Made by a program: the position numbers and the translations under genes. Shown here one piece after another: positions 1-11,139 of a stretch of DNA of 64,000 nt. The DNA is taken from the NCBI RefSeq assembly GCF_019393635.1, contig NC_057863.1:642851306-642915305 (forward strand), read 5' to 3'. Under the pieces are notes generated by a model, which was given only the letters and a program-made list of their open reading frames with translations, did no database searches and had not been told where the DNA came from. How positions within the stretch are numbered: the stretch's first letter is position 1; each line of letters starts with the position of its first letter. This DNA is from Dromiciops gliroides. Its lineage: Eukaryota > Chordata > Mammalia > Microbiotheria > Microbiotheriidae.

Positions 1-189
1 ACATAAGCAATTTACTGAAGAAAAACATCTTACTCAACAGGAAGATGAGCTGGGATGGGGCTAGAGGGGAAGATATGGTATTAAGAGAGAGGATAAAGTC
101 AGTCAGGGAATAGTTCTAAGGAAAACAAATGTCCTCATCCCAAAGGGAGAAGTAAGTAAAAAGGCAGGGGGGGGGGAGGAGCAGAAAGA

Positions 190-480
190 ACAGGAACCTA
201 AAGAAGTGTCTGTCAATTAAAAAATGGGTGAGAAAATTATGGTATGTGAATGTAGTGGAACATGATTGTGCTATAAGAAATCATGAAGGATAGTGTTGCA
301 GAAAATCCTGGTCAGTGTGAATTGATGCAGGGTGAAGTGAGTGGAACCAGCAGTAAGATATTCACAAGGACAACATCATAAAGACAAACCACTTTGGAAG
401 ACTGAAGAACTGTGATCAATGCAGTAACCAACCATGTCTCCAGAGCACCTCTGAGCAAGCATGCTACCCTTCTCCTGACT
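190..480 (+). repeat. LINE-1 3'-end fragment, old
   Basis: Degenerate version of the L1 ORF2 end and 3' UTR (GTGAATGTAGTGGAACATGA, AGTGAGTGGAACCAG). Confidence 0.6.
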
Positions 481-535
481 AAGTAGTGGTAGTCTCAAGG
501 TAAAGAAAAAGGAATGCATTTTCAGACATTCAAAT

Positions 536-680
536 TCAAAAAACATTAAGTACTTACTTACTATGTGCCTTGTACTGCATTAAGCCCTGGGGATACAAAG
601 AAGAAAAAGAAAGACAGTCTCTGCTCTCAAGGAGCTTAGTCTAATAAGGGAAAGACAATTCCAAAGGACATGGATGATAT
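536..680 (+). repeat. L2-like LINE fragment
   Basis: ACTATGTGCCTTGTACTGCAT ... GGGGATACAAAG ... CAAGGAGCTTAGTCTAATAAG. Confidence 0.55.
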
Positions 681-725
681 GAATTTGTTTTCCTTAATTA
701 TGCTTGTTGGTTATAGGTGTTTTTT

Positions 726-863
726 GTTTTGTTTTGTGGGGCAATGGGGGTTAAGTGACTTGCCCAGGGTCACACACCTAGTAAGTGTCAAGTGTCTGAG
801 GTCAGATTTGAACTCAGGTCTTCCTGAATCCAGGGCTGGTGCTTTACCACCTAGCTGCCCCCA
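726..863 (-). repeat. tRNA-SINE
   Basis: Reverse copy; duplications GTTAYAGGTGTTTTTT at 710-725 and 864-879. Confidence 0.93.
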
Positions 864-1172
864 GTTACAGGTGTTTTTTCTCTAATTGGGGAGTTGGTTA
901 GAGCATCAGGGAGTGGAGTTAGGAATTCTTATCTCCCTTCCAAAAACAGGGCCATTAAAACTTTTTAAAAATACACAGAAGAAAATGGGAGGAAATTCAG
1001 AGAGCTCAGATAAACAGGACAATTTTCAAAGCATGATGTGGAATTTATTAGGTGGTATAAAAATAACAAGCATATAAAATATATAAAATTGAGACACACG
1101 ATTTCATGTGCTCTCCTTTTTGTTTTCTGTTGCATATAGAGCAGTAGTACTCTTTTTCCTTAGATGATTAAG

Positions 1173-1191
1173 GGGTGTGTGTGTGTGTGTG

Positions 1192-1231
<40 letters not shown>
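1173..1231. repeat. (GT)n microsatellite
   Basis: About 29 GT units with one interruption. Confidence 0.97.
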
Positions 1232-1232
<1 letters not shown>

Positions 1233-1375
1233 CAGCTCTCATATCCTACCTTAAATCTTCTTTCCTCCTGTACAAACATAGATACTTCAATAGATACTTA
1301 TCACTTCAACTCAAGGTCCTTCCCTACCCTGATCGATCTCCTGTGAACACTCCCCTGCTCATCAGTGTCCTTCTT

Positions 1376-1534
1376 CTTCTTTTTTTGGGGGGAGGGGTTT
1401 GAGGCAATTGGGGTTAAGTGACTTACCCAGGGTCACACAGCTAGTAAGTATCAAGTGTCTGAGGCTGGATTTGAACTCAGGTCCTCCTGAATCCAGGGCC
1501 AGTGCTTTATCCACTGCACCACCTAGCTGCCCCT
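1376..1534 (-). repeat. tRNA-SINE
   Basis: Reverse copy inside a CR1/L3-like fragment; duplications ATCAGTGTCYTTCTT at 1361-1375 and 1535-1549. Confidence 0.94.
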
Positions 1535-1630
1535 ATCAGTGTCTTTCTTAAACTATGGTGCCCAGACCCAAACATGACATTCCACAGATGAGATCAGATG
1601 AGGGTAGGGTACAGAGGGACTATCGCTATC
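1535..1630. repeat. CR1/L3-like LINE fragment
   Basis: GTGCCCAGACCCAAACATGAC ... GGGTACAGAGGGACTATC resembles the L3/CR1 tail; its left part lies before the SINE. Confidence 0.45.
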
Positions 1631-1634
1631 TAAG

Positions 1635-2130
1635 AGTTAAAACAGGAATCAATGACTCCACAAGACAGCAAAAACTATTAGAACAAAATCAAAAGATTGA
1701 AAAATGGGGAAAAACATAAGATACCTGATATCCAAAAACAGCTTAAGAAAGCAGGTTAGGGAATTGTGAATGACTTAACTATATGATCCAAGACAATCCC
1801 AAAGGACTAACTATGAAGGGTCCTATCCACCTCCAAAGACAGAACTGATATTGATGGAACACAGGCTGAAGCAGGCGATTTTAACTTTCTTTCATTTGTT
1901 TCTTTCATTTGAGTTTTCTCACACAAAATGACTGATATGGTAATATTTTACATAATTACACATGTATAACCTATATCTGACTGCTTCCTGACTCGAGGAG
2001 GGGGGAAGGAAAGGAAGGAAGGAGGAATAGACTCAAAGCTTGAAATAAAAATGTTTATTACTAAAAACCACAGTCCAACTCTGGCTCCCAGGTTGGTATT
2101 GTTTCTGACATATACTGGTTGTTTGAGTTT
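1635..2130 (+). repeat. LINE-1/HAL1 fragment: ORF1 piece joined to 3' end
   Basis: 1655-1735 resembles L1 ORF1 (AAAAACATAAGATACCTGAT); 1760-2075 is an L1 3' UTR (CACATGTATAACCTATATCTGA). The middle of an L1 is missing. Confidence 0.6.
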
Positions 2131-2145
2131 AGAGACATTACTTAT

Positions 2146-2296
2146 GGGGCAGCTAGGTGGCGCAGTGGATAGAGCACTGGCCTTGGATTCAGGAGGACCT
2201 GAGTTCAAATCTGACATCAGACACTTGACACTTACTAGCTGTGTGACCCTGGGCAAGTCACTTAAGCCCAATTACCTCACCATAAAAAAAAAAAAA
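2146..2296 (+). repeat. tRNA-SINE
   Basis: Forward copy; flanks share AGAGAMATTACTTA. Confidence 0.94.
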
Positions 2297-2472
2297 GAAA
2301 AGAATAGAGAAATTACTTAACTTATCTGATCCCCATGCAACTTTCTAAGATTATAAATTGCACAGCAGTTGGAATTTTTGTATCATTTGAACAGATTTCC
2401 TAACTGAAGTTCCTTATACTGATGACATGCTCCACCCCCAAAAAAGCATTATATAAGTGTGATATAATTTTG

Positions 2473-2623
2473 TTTTTGTTTTTTTTTAGTGAGGCAATTG
2501 GGGTTAAGTGACTTGCCCAAGGTCACACAGCTAGTAAGTGTTAAGTGTCTGAGGCCAGATCTGAACTCAGGTACTCCTGACTTCAGGGCCGGTGCTTTAT
2601 CCACTGCGCCACCTAGCCACCCC
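2473..2623 (-). repeat. tRNA-SINE
   Basis: Reverse copy with perfect 17-base duplications AGTGTGATATAATTTTG (2456-2472, 2624-2640). Confidence 0.96.
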
Positions 2624-2649
2624 AGTGTGATATAATTTTGAAAATAAAA

Positions 2650-2870
2650 AAGAAAACAGTTTAAGGAGAGATAATATAAGAATCACTGGATTCCTTAAAA
2701 ACCATGATTTTTAAAAAATCATGGATACTAGAAATCATAAAATGAAAACTGCCCAAATCTATTAGAAACAGAGGATGAAGGTCCAAATAAACTACTGAGC
2801 ACCTCCTTAGAGATCCCTCCAAAAGGAAAAGTTCCAGGAATATCACATAAAATTATACCTCTTAAAGAAG
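2650..2870 (+). repeat. LINE-1 ORF1 fragment
   Basis: AAGAATCACTGGATTCC ... AAACTGCCCAAATCTATTAG ... AAGGAAAAGTTCCAGGAATAT follows the L1 ORF1 RNA-binding and C-terminal region, with many disruptions. Confidence 0.6.
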
Positions 2871-3230
2871 GCTAAAATCACACTGACATTTTTGGCTTCC
2901 ACATCTCACTGCTGATTAGTATTGAGCCTGCAGCCCAGTAAGACTTCCTGATCAGTATGGTAGAAGCTAGGCATAGAAGAATATCTCATGCCATATACCA
3001 AAATGAGGTCAAAGTGGGTACAAGATGTAGACATAAAGGGTGATACCACAGACAAATTAGGAGAGGAAGGAATAATTTACCTGTCAGACCTGTGGAGAGG
3101 GGAAGAATTTATGACCAAACAAGAGATAAAGAACATTATGAAATACAAAATGGATAATTTTGATTACATTAAATTAAAAAGGTTTTGCCCAAACAAAACC
3201 AATACAACCAAGATTAGAAGGAAAACAGAG

Positions 3231-3366
3231 GGGGCAGCTTGGTGGCTCAGTGGGTAGAGCACTGGCCCTGGATTCAGGAGGACCTGAGTTCAAATCCAGC
3301 CTCAGACACTTGACATTAGCTGTGCGCCTCTGGGCAAGTCACTTAACCCCCATTGCCCTGCAAAAA
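3231..3366 (+). repeat. tRNA-SINE inside LINE-1
   Basis: Forward copy; its tail has become an (AAG)n repeat. Confidence 0.94.
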
Positions 3367-3427
3367 AAGAAGAAGAAGAAGAAGAAGAAGAAGAAGAAGA
3401 AGAAGAAGAAGAAGAAGAAGAAGAAGG
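3367..3427. repeat. (AAG)n microsatellite
   Basis: About 20 units directly at the SINE tail. Confidence 0.97.
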
Positions 3428-4544
3428 AAAGGAGAAAGCTGAGAAACAATTTTTGTAGTCAGTATTTCTAATAAAGGCCTCATTTCTAAAATATATAAAG
3501 AATGGAATCAAATTTATAGGAATACAAGTCACTCCCCACTTGATAAAATGGGCAAAGGATATGAACAGGCAGTTTTCAGACAAAGAAATTAAAGCTATCT
3601 ATAGTCATGAAAAAATGTTCTAAATCATGGTTGATTAGATAAATACAAATTAAAACAACTCTGAAGTACCACCTCACACCTATCAGATTGGCTAATATGA
3701 CAAAAATGACAAATGTTGGAGAAGATATGGGAAAATTGGAACACTAATGAATTATTGGTGGAGTTATGAACCAATCCAACTATTCTGGAGAACAAATCAG
3801 AACTATACCCAAAAGGCTATAAAACTGTGCATATCCTTTGACCCAGTAATATCAGTACTAGGTTTGTATCCCAAAGAGATCACACAAAAGGGAAAAGGAC
3901 CCACATGTACAAAACTATAGCAGCTCTTTTTGTGGTAGCAAGGAATTGGAAATTGAGGGGATACCCACCAATTGGGGAATGGCTGAACAAGTTGTTGTAT
4001 ATGAATGTAATGGAATACTCTTGTGCTGTAAGAAGTGATGAGCAGGCAGATTTCAGAAAAACCAGGAAAGACTTACATGAGCTGATGCTGAGTGAAGTGA
4101 GCAGAACCAGGAGAACATTGTACACAGTAACAGCAACATTTGCAACGATCAACTATGCTAGACTTAACTTTTCTCAGCAGTGAAATGATCCAAGACAATT
4201 CCAAAAGACTCATGATAGAAAATGCTCTCCACATGCAGAAAAAGAACTCTGGAGTCTAAATGCAGATCAAAACATACTATTTTCACTTTTTGGTTTTTGT
4301 TTTTGTTTTTTCTTTCTTGTGGTTTTCCCCTTTTGCTCTGATCTTTTCACAACATGACTAATACGGAAATATGTTGAACATGATTATAGTGTATAACCTA
4401 TATCAGATTGTTTGCTGTCCTGGGGAGCGAGGAGGGAAAAGAGGAAGGGAGAAAAATTTGGAACTCAAAATCTTACAACAATGAATATTGAAAACTATTT
4501 TAAAATATAATAGGAAAAAAAATACTATTTGGGGGTTGGAGGTT

Positions 4545-4705
4545 AGGAAAATGCTCTCCATATTCAGAAAAAGACCTATGGAGTCTGAATGCAGATTGAG
4601 ACATAACATTTTAATTTGTTTTTTGTTTTTTCTTTCTCTTGGTTTTGCCCTTTTGTTCTGATTTTTCTGTCACAACATGACTAATGTGGAAATATGTTAC
4701 CAAAA
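4545..4705 (+). repeat. LINE-1 3' UTR fragment
   Basis: Second copy of the GGAAAATGCTCTCCATATTC ... TGAATGCAGATTGAGACATA block right after the first. Confidence 0.75.
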
Positions 4706-4829
4706 AAAAAAAATCTCCTGATCCTTTTCAAAATAACCATCATCTAACCATAACTTCTGAATTCTATATTTAGAAGGGTTTTTTTTGGGGGGGGGGTACT
4801 TTGGCGTTGGTTTTTTGTTTGTTTGTTTG

Positions 4830-5345
4830 TTTGACAGTTTTGGTACTCAAGTCCAACATGTTACATTTATCGCTACTGAATTTAATTTTATTAGGTTTAG
4901 CCCAATGCTCTGGTCTGCCATGATTCTTGTGGTTGCTACCTTTGTTCTTCCTCCCAGTTTTATGTCATCTACAAAAGAGATGAGTTCACCATCTATGCCT
5001 TTACCCAAGCTATTGATAAGTACGTTAAACAGCATAGGGGCAAGTATAGATTCCTGGAAGCCTCTTGCCATATTGACACTGAACCATCCAAAATGACTCT
5101 TTGTCTTGCCATCCAAACGGTCCTAAACCCATCTGATTGTATTATCTGTTTCATATCTCACCATCTTCTCCAACAGAATAGGATAAGAGAATTTATTGAA
5201 AGCTTTGCTGAAATTGAGTTAAACTATCTCCATAGCATTCCCTTCACCTATAAGACTAGACTCCTTGTTGAAAAAAATGAAATGAAATTAGACTGGAATA
5301 ACTTGCTCTTGATGAAACCATGCTGGTTCTTGGTTTAACCATCTC
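4830..5345 (-). repeat. CR1/L3-clade LINE, reverse transcriptase remnant
   Basis: Read on the - strand it gives NQHGFIKSKLFQSN, a decayed LNFSKAFN (from LDFSKAFD), SILAPMLFNVLINSL and ELISFVDDIKLGG, the catalytic YADD/FADD box region of CR1 reverse transcriptases. Frame is broken by stops. Confidence 0.8.
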
Positions 5346-5860
5346 TTCCATGATCTGTTGCTGTTGGGGTTGGGGCTGGAGTCATACCAACCCAGTCATG
5401 TTAGGACCAACAAGTCTGCTTCGATTGACTTATTAATGGCAGCTACTTGATGCCAAATGGGTTGTGTTCAATTAGAGCTAATCAGAGAAGGATAATTGTC
5501 AATGCTCATTATGTTGGGACCAATTGGTATAGTCTGTCTACTAGGGGGAGTATGGATTTCGTTACAACCAGGCATTGTGGTCTCGATTGTCTCAAGAGAG
5601 AGACAACCACTGCATGTGGATGAAAACAGCTTGCTTTGGACCCATTATAGTGGGTCACAGAGGCAGATTGTGATGATGGGGCTGGACAGTTGATTCGTGT
5701 TCAAACCATTTCCCATGTTCTTTAGAGGCCCACCACAAAGCGCAGATTTGCCTTGGGAGCTGGGTAGTTGATAGGGAAAAGCTCCCTGAATCTTTGAGCT
5801 GGGAGGAGACCATAGAGAGCCGTGATTTTCCTGTGAGGAGTTCCTGGTGTGAAATGTCTG
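5346..5860. other. Unassigned DNA
   Basis: AT/GC balanced, no family recognised; ATGTTRGGACCAAY occurs at 5399 and again near 5509. Confidence 0.35.
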
Positions 5861-5876
5861 TTCACTGAACATTCTC

Positions 5877-6027
5877 TCTTTTTTTTGTTTGGTAGGGCAA
5901 TGAGGGTTAAGTGACTTGCCCAGGGTCACACAGCTAGTAAGTGTCAAGTGTCTGAGGTTGGATTTGAGCTCAGGTCTTCCTGAATCTAGGACTGGTGCTT
6001 TATCCACTGTGCCACCTAGCTGCCCTC
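5877..6027 (-). repeat. tRNA-SINE
   Basis: Reverse copy; perfect duplications TTCACTGAACATTCTC (5861-5876, 6028-6043). Confidence 0.95.
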
Positions 6028-6085
6028 TTCACTGAACATTCTCAATTCATCTAAGACTTAACAAATAAATTCTAAGATATCTAGA

Positions 6086-6222
6086 AGTGGGACAGCTAGG
6101 TGGCACAGTGGATAGAGCACTGGACCTGGAGTCAGGAGGACCTGAATTCAAATTTGGCCTCAGACACTTAACATTTACTAGCTGTGTGACACAACTCCAA
6201 TTGCCTCACCAAAAAAAATAGT
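6086..6222 (+). repeat. tRNA-SINE with internal deletion
   Basis: Forward copy lacking the CCTGGGCAAGTCACTTAA block; flanks share TAYCTAGAAGTG. Confidence 0.92.
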
Positions 6223-6254
6223 ATAAAAAAAAATTTTTTTAAATGATACCTAGA

Positions 6255-6350
6255 AGTGAACTAACTTAGGCTGAACCACACAGGTAGTAAATGTTAGAGG
6301 GGAGATACGAACCCAGCTCTTCCTGAATCCAAACCTACTATGCCACACCC
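6255..6350 (-). repeat. MIR-like SINE remnant
   Basis: ACCACACAGGTAGTAAATGTTAG ... CGAACCCAGCTCTTCCTGA. Confidence 0.45.
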
Positions 6351-6504
6351 AATCATCTTTGGTAGTAATTCTCCAATGGGTCTAGGATCTCAACAATGTG
6401 GGTGTTAACTTGAGTAATACAGATTGAAATCCTTCCATGCCTGTCCTTCCTATGTAAGTCTCCTCCTAAGCCGTGTCCCTGTATAACTTTGATGCAATAG
6501 GACC

Positions 6505-7470
6505 TTCTTTTTTCCTCCCCTCCCCAAGCTTTTAATTAACTTATTATTTTAATATTAATATTTTTATTTTGAGTTACAAATTCTCTCTCCCTCCCAACCT
6601 TCCCCCATTGAGAAGGGAAGCAATGCGATAGCCATTATAAATATGAAGTCATTCAAAACACATTTCCATATTAGCCATGTTGCTTAAAAAAAAGAAAGAA
6701 AAAGAAAGTAAATATATATACATTATATATACACATACATATCTATATTTATGCTTCAATCTGTACTCAGGGTTCATCAATTCTTTCTATGAAAGTGGAT
6801 AGCATTCTTCATCATGAGACCTTTGGAATTGTCATAGATCATTGTATTGATCAGAGTAGCTGTCTTTCACTGTTGATCATTCATTTCTTTTGTTGTTTGG
6901 TTGATTTTTGTGTGGGGCAATGAGGGTTAAGTGACTTGCCCGAGGTCACACAGCTAGTAAGTGTCAAGTGTCGGATTTGAACTCAGGTCCTCCTGAATCC
7001 AGGACTGGTGCCTTATCCACTGCACCACCTAGCTGCTCCTGATCATTGTTACATTTCTAATACTGTGCACAATGTTCTGCTGGTTCTGACCATTTCACTA
7101 TGCATGAACTCATATAAGTTTTGCCAGATTTTTCTAAAACCTTCCCCTTCATTGTTTCTTTCAGCACTATAGTATTCTATCACAATCATATACTCATTCA
7201 GCTAGTCCTCAATTGATGGGCATCCCCTTAGTTTCCAGTTCTTTGCCATTACAAAAGAGCTGCTAGAAATATTTGGGTACATATAAGTATTTTTCCTTTT
7301 TCTTTCATCTCTTCAGGATATATGCCTAGTAGTGGTATTGCTAAGTTTAAAGGACATCTAGTTAAATGGCTCAGGAGACATCATTCTAATTTGCTTTTCA
7401 GAATAGTTGGCCCAATTCACAGCTCAGCAAATAATGCATTAGTGTCTGTTTTCTTGCAGCCCTGCCAAAA
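6505..7470 (-). repeat. LINE-1 3' end, reverse
   Basis: Starts with the L1 3' UTR complement (TTTGAGTTACAAATTCTCTC) and runs into the ORF2 end (CTCAATTGATGGGCATCCCC; CAGCAAATAATGCATTAGTG). A SINE splits it. Confidence 0.8.
6905..7038 (-). repeat. tRNA-SINE inside LINE-1
   Basis: Reverse copy, lacking the CTGAGGC segment. Confidence 0.92.
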
Positions 7471-7473
7471 TGT

Positions 7474-7745
7474 AATAAACATTTTTATTTATAGTTTGGG
7501 GTTCCAATTTTTATCCCTCCTTCCCTTCCTCTCTTCCCTCTTCCCTGAAGCAGCAAGCAATCAGATATGGGTTATACATGTATGATTATGTAAAACATTA
7601 CCATATTTGTCATTTTGTATAAGAAAACTTGTCTAATCTCTTTTTAACACTAGATTTGGTTGATATATTTTGTTTTTAAATTGCCTAGATTTCTCCCTAT
7701 ATACTTGCACAATCTTTTCCCAGAGAATCATCCCTTAAAGATTTA
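7474..7745 (-). repeat. LINE-1 3'-end fragment, reverse
   Basis: GGGGTTCCAATTTTTATCCC ... GGTTATACATGTATGATTAT is another L1 3' UTR complement. Confidence 0.75.
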
Positions 7746-7902
7746 TTAAAAAATAAATGAAAAAGAGGAAGAAGATGGGAAACCAGCATAATCAAGGAAA
7801 TCTAAAAATACATGTAGTATTCCATATCTCTGATTTCCCATCATGGAGTGGCAGGGTTGGGTGGGATTTTTTCTCATTTATCTCCTTTGGGGTCAAGCTT
7901 TC

Positions 7903-8061
7903 TTTTTTTGTTTGTTTTTGTTTTTGTGGGGCAATGAGGGTTAAGTGACTTGCCCAGGGTCACATAGCCAGTAAGTGTCAAGTGTCTGAGGCCGTATTTG
8001 AACTCACGTCCTCCTGAATCCAGGGCTGGTGCTTTATGTACTGCGCCACCTAGCTGCCCCC
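7903..8061 (-). repeat. tRNA-SINE
   Basis: Reverse full-length copy with T/G-rich start. Confidence 0.93.
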
Positions 8062-8341
8062 TAAAATTAATTTTCAATTGTTTCCTAAGTGTTATTCTTT
8101 CCATGTACATTATCATAGTCATTATGCATATTGTTTTCCTTCAAATGCTTTAGTTTGCATCAAGTCATGTAAGTCTTACCATACTTCTCTATATTTATCA
8201 TGCTTCTTATTTCTTAGAGCAAAGGTTCTTAAACTGTGGGTTGCATTGAGTAACTGAATGTGGGGGTCATGGAAATTTTGACAACAGTAGAAGGTTATGT
8301 ATACCTATTTTATAAACCCAGGGTCACATAAAAATTTCTCA

Positions 8342-8485
8342 AGGGGTGGCTAGGTGGAGCAGTGGATAAAGCACCGGCCCTGGAGTCAGGAGTACCTGAG
8401 TTCAAATCCGGCCTCAGACACTTAACACTTACTAGCTGTGTGACCCTGGGCAAGTCACTTAACCCCAATTGCCTCACTAAAAAAA
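8342..8485 (+). repeat. tRNA-SINE
   Basis: Forward copy in reverse LINE-1; flanks share AAAAATTTCTCA. Confidence 0.94.
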
Positions 8486-8642
8486 AAAAATTTCTCAGGC
8501 AAAAAGGGGTCACAAGTGGAAAAAGTTTAAGAGGCTCTGTCTTAGAGCACAGTAATATTCCATCATATTTATGTACCATAATTTGCTTAGCCATTCCCCC
8601 ATCAATGGGCATCTTCTTTCTTTCATGTTCTTTGTTACCACA

Positions 8643-8666
8643 CACATACACACACACACACACACA
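8643..8666. repeat. (CA)n microsatellite
   Basis: Short CA array at an L1 position where a second CA array occurs at 9324. Confidence 0.95.
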
Positions 8667-8834
8667 GAGTGAGAAAGTGTGCTTATAAATATTTTGGGGT
8701 GTGTGGGGTCTTTCTTGTTGTTAATGATTTCCTATTTTCATAATTCCAAATTGCTTTCCAGAATGGTTGTACCAATTCACAGCTCCACCAACAATGCATT
8801 AGTGTGCCTAACTTTTCACAACTTCTCCAATATT

Positions 8835-8990
8835 CTTCCTTCCCTTTTTTTTTTTAGGGCAATGAGGGTTAAGTGACTTGCCCAGGGTCATACAGCTAGG
8901 AAGTGTCAAGTGTCTGAGGCTGGATTTGAACTCAGGTCCTCCTGAATCCAAGGCCTGTGCTTTATCCACTGCAGCGCCACCTAGCTGCCC
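8835..8990 (-). repeat. tRNA-SINE
   Basis: Reverse copy with perfect duplications AACTTCTCCAATATT (8820-8834, 8991-9005). Confidence 0.95.
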
Positions 8991-9255
8991 AACTTCTCCA
9001 ATATTAACTATTCTCATTGTCATTTTGGCCAGTTAGGGTTAGCTGGGGATGAGGTGAAACCTCAGAATGGTTTTGATTTGCATTTCTCTTTTTATTAGCA
9101 ATTTGAAGCAGTCTTTCATATGGTTAATAGTTTGCTGTACTTTTGAAAATTGTTTGTTCACATCCTTTGACCACTTATCTATTTTGGGTCATCTTTGGGG
9201 CTTATATATTTGTTAGTTGCCTATGTATCTCTGATACAAAATCCTTTTCAGAGCC

Positions 9256-9440
9256 ATTTGATACAATTTATTTAGCTATTCTCCAGTCAATGAGTATCTA
9301 CTTTGTTTCCAGTTAGTTGTTACCACACACACACACACACACACACACAAAGTGTTGCTATAAATATTTTGATGTCTATAAAGTATTTCTTTTTGTCAGT
9401 AATCACCTTGAGGCATATACCTAGCACTGAATGTCTGGGT
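9256..9440 (-). repeat. LINE-1 fragment, reverse, with (CA)n at 9324-9349
   Basis: TTTAGCTATTCTCCAGTCAATGA ... TTGCTATAAATATTTTGATG repeats the layout seen at 8590-8700. Confidence 0.65.
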
Positions 9441-9724
9441 CTCTTTACTCATAAAGCCACCACTTTGATTCAGGCTTTCTGGTTGACCTCCCTACCTCAG
9501 GTGTCTCCCCACTCCAATCCATCCTGTGCTCAGATGCCAAAGAGATTTTCCTAAATATTCCTGCCAGGTCTGACCATGTCACCCTTTCTCACCCGGCCCC
9601 TGTCAAAAACTCCAGTCACTCCCTATCACCTTCAGGATCAAGTATAAAATCCTCCGTTTGGAACTTAAATGTCCTTCCCAAATTGGTCCCTTCTACCTTT
9701 ACAGTTTTCTTATACCTTACTTAC
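9441..9724 (+). repeat. L2 LINE 3' region, left part
   Basis: AAAACTCCAGTCACTCCCTATC ... ATCAAGTATAAAATCCTCCG is the L2 3' coding/UTR block. Confidence 0.65.
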
Positions 9725-9950
9725 CTAAGTGGCTCCACAAAGCCTGGAGACAAGAAGACCTGAGTTCAAAGCCAGACTTAGACACTACTTGTGTGATCCT
9801 GGGCCCATCACTTAGCCACTGACTGCCTCAATTTCCTTAACTGTAAAATGTGGGAAATAATAACACTTACCTCTCAAGATTGCTACGAGGGTCAAATGAG
9901 ATAATATTTGTAATGTGATTAGCACAATCGCTAGGTACAGAGTTGCTACT
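9725..9950 (+). repeat. MIR/CORE-SINE
   Basis: GACCTGAGTTCAAAGCC ... CTCAATTTCCTTAACTGTAAAATG ... TCAAATGAGATAATATTTG; inserted into L2. Confidence 0.7.
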
Positions 9951-10058
9951 CATTTCTCATCTCTGTGCCTTGTCACTGGCTATCCCTGTAGCTAGAATGT
10001 TCTCTTTCCTCACTTTGGCCTCTTGGATTCCCTGACTTTCTTAAAAACTCATTATATA

Positions 10059-10210
10059 GGGCAGCTAGGTGGCGCAGTGGATAAAGCACTGGCCCTGGAT
10101 TCAGGAGGACCTAAGTTCAAATCCAGCCTCAGACACTTAACACTTACTAGCTGTGTGACCCTGAGCAAGTCACTTAACCCCCATTGCCCTGCAAAAAACA
10201 AAAACAAATT
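10059..10210 (+). repeat. tRNA-SINE
   Basis: Forward copy; duplications TTAAAAACTCATTATATA on both sides. Confidence 0.95.
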
Positions 10211-10214
10211 TTAA

Positions 10215-10345
10215 AAAACTCATTATATATTCTGTAATATATATGTGTGTGTGTTACATTTGCCTGTGTGGTACACATATTATATATGTGTATATACACA
10301 TGTATATAACATGTACACATATAAATCTATAACATGTATATGAGA
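10215..10345. repeat. AT-rich palindromic TA/TG repeat
   Basis: Alternating TATATGTGTATATACACATGT words, self-complementary. Confidence 0.75.
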
Positions 10346-10504
10346 TGTACCTGGTTGTTTGAGAGTTGTCTCTTCCATTAGAATATGAACTCCTTGAGGG
10401 CAGGGACAAAGTTTTTGTTCTTTGCATTCCCAGAACTTAGAATTGCATCATGATGAGCTTGGCATATAGTTAGGGGCTTCATAAATATTTACTGACTGAC
10501 TACA

Positions 10505-11100
10505 AAGATTACTTTTTTTTTTGGAATTGATTGCTTCCTTTATTTTTCTAGATCCATTAATTTTATTTGTGTAAAAAGCTTTTCAATTTCATGTAATCAA
10601 TATTACTTATTTTTTCTTTTTTAAAAGCCAACAAGCATTTTTTCATGATATTCTTTTTAATAGTATTTAATTTTTTCTAATTACACGTAAGGAGAATTTT
10701 AACATTAGTTTTTTGAAAGATTGTGTTCCAGATTTTTCACTCCCTCTGTCCACTTTCCCCTCTCCGAGACACTAAGCAATTTGATATAGATTATACACGT
10801 GCGATGGTGTAAAAAATATTTCCACATTAGTCACATTGTGAAATAAGAAACAGAATAAAAGGGGAAAACAACGTCACTTTCTCTTTTGTAGCAGATTCTA
10901 TTGTTTGTCTTCTTAAGAATCCATCTCCTACCCACAAGTGGGAAAGGAAATGCTCTCTTCATCTTCTCATTGCTTTATAGTGTGATCATGAATATTCAGA
11001 TTGTGGATCCATTTTGAATTTGCTGTGGGGTATGTTGTATGATATTCATGCAAGCCTCATTTCTGCCAGACTTAAGTTCACCATATTTATTGGTTGACCT
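10505..11100 (-). repeat. LINE-1 3' region, reverse
   Basis: TTCTAATTACACGTAAGGAG ... CTAAGCAATTTGATATAGATTATACACG is the L1 3' UTR complement; the flanks are degenerate L1. Confidence 0.6.
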
Positions 11101-11139
11101 AAACACCTGCTCCTACAAGCCCAGCTATCCTCACTCCCC

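Larger units (their letters stand above)
2950..4520 (+). repeat. LINE-1, ORF2 C-terminus and 3' UTR
   Basis: Decayed ORF2 end (IMKYKMDNFDYIKLKRFC; CACCTCACACCTATCAGATT; GAATACTCTTGTGCTGTAAG) followed by an L1 3' UTR. Interrupted by the SINE at 3231. 5' truncated. Confidence 0.85.
8062..9255 (-). repeat. LINE-1 ORF2 end and 3' region, reverse
   Basis: Blocks such as CCACCAACAATGCATTAGTG and ATTTGCATTTCTCTTTTTAT are the L1 end read backwards; two SINEs and a CA repeat interrupt it. Confidence 0.75.
9951..10504 (+). repeat. L2 LINE 3' region, right part
   Basis: Continues the L2 and ends with GAACTCCTTGAGGGCAGGGAC ... ATAAATATTTACTGACTGAC. A SINE and an AT-rich block (10215-10345) interrupt it. 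Confidence 0.6.

Noticed and set aside
2051-2320. Recurrent peptide GQLGGAVDRALALDSGGPEF in many small frames across the window
   Set aside because: Translation of the SINE body, not a gene family.
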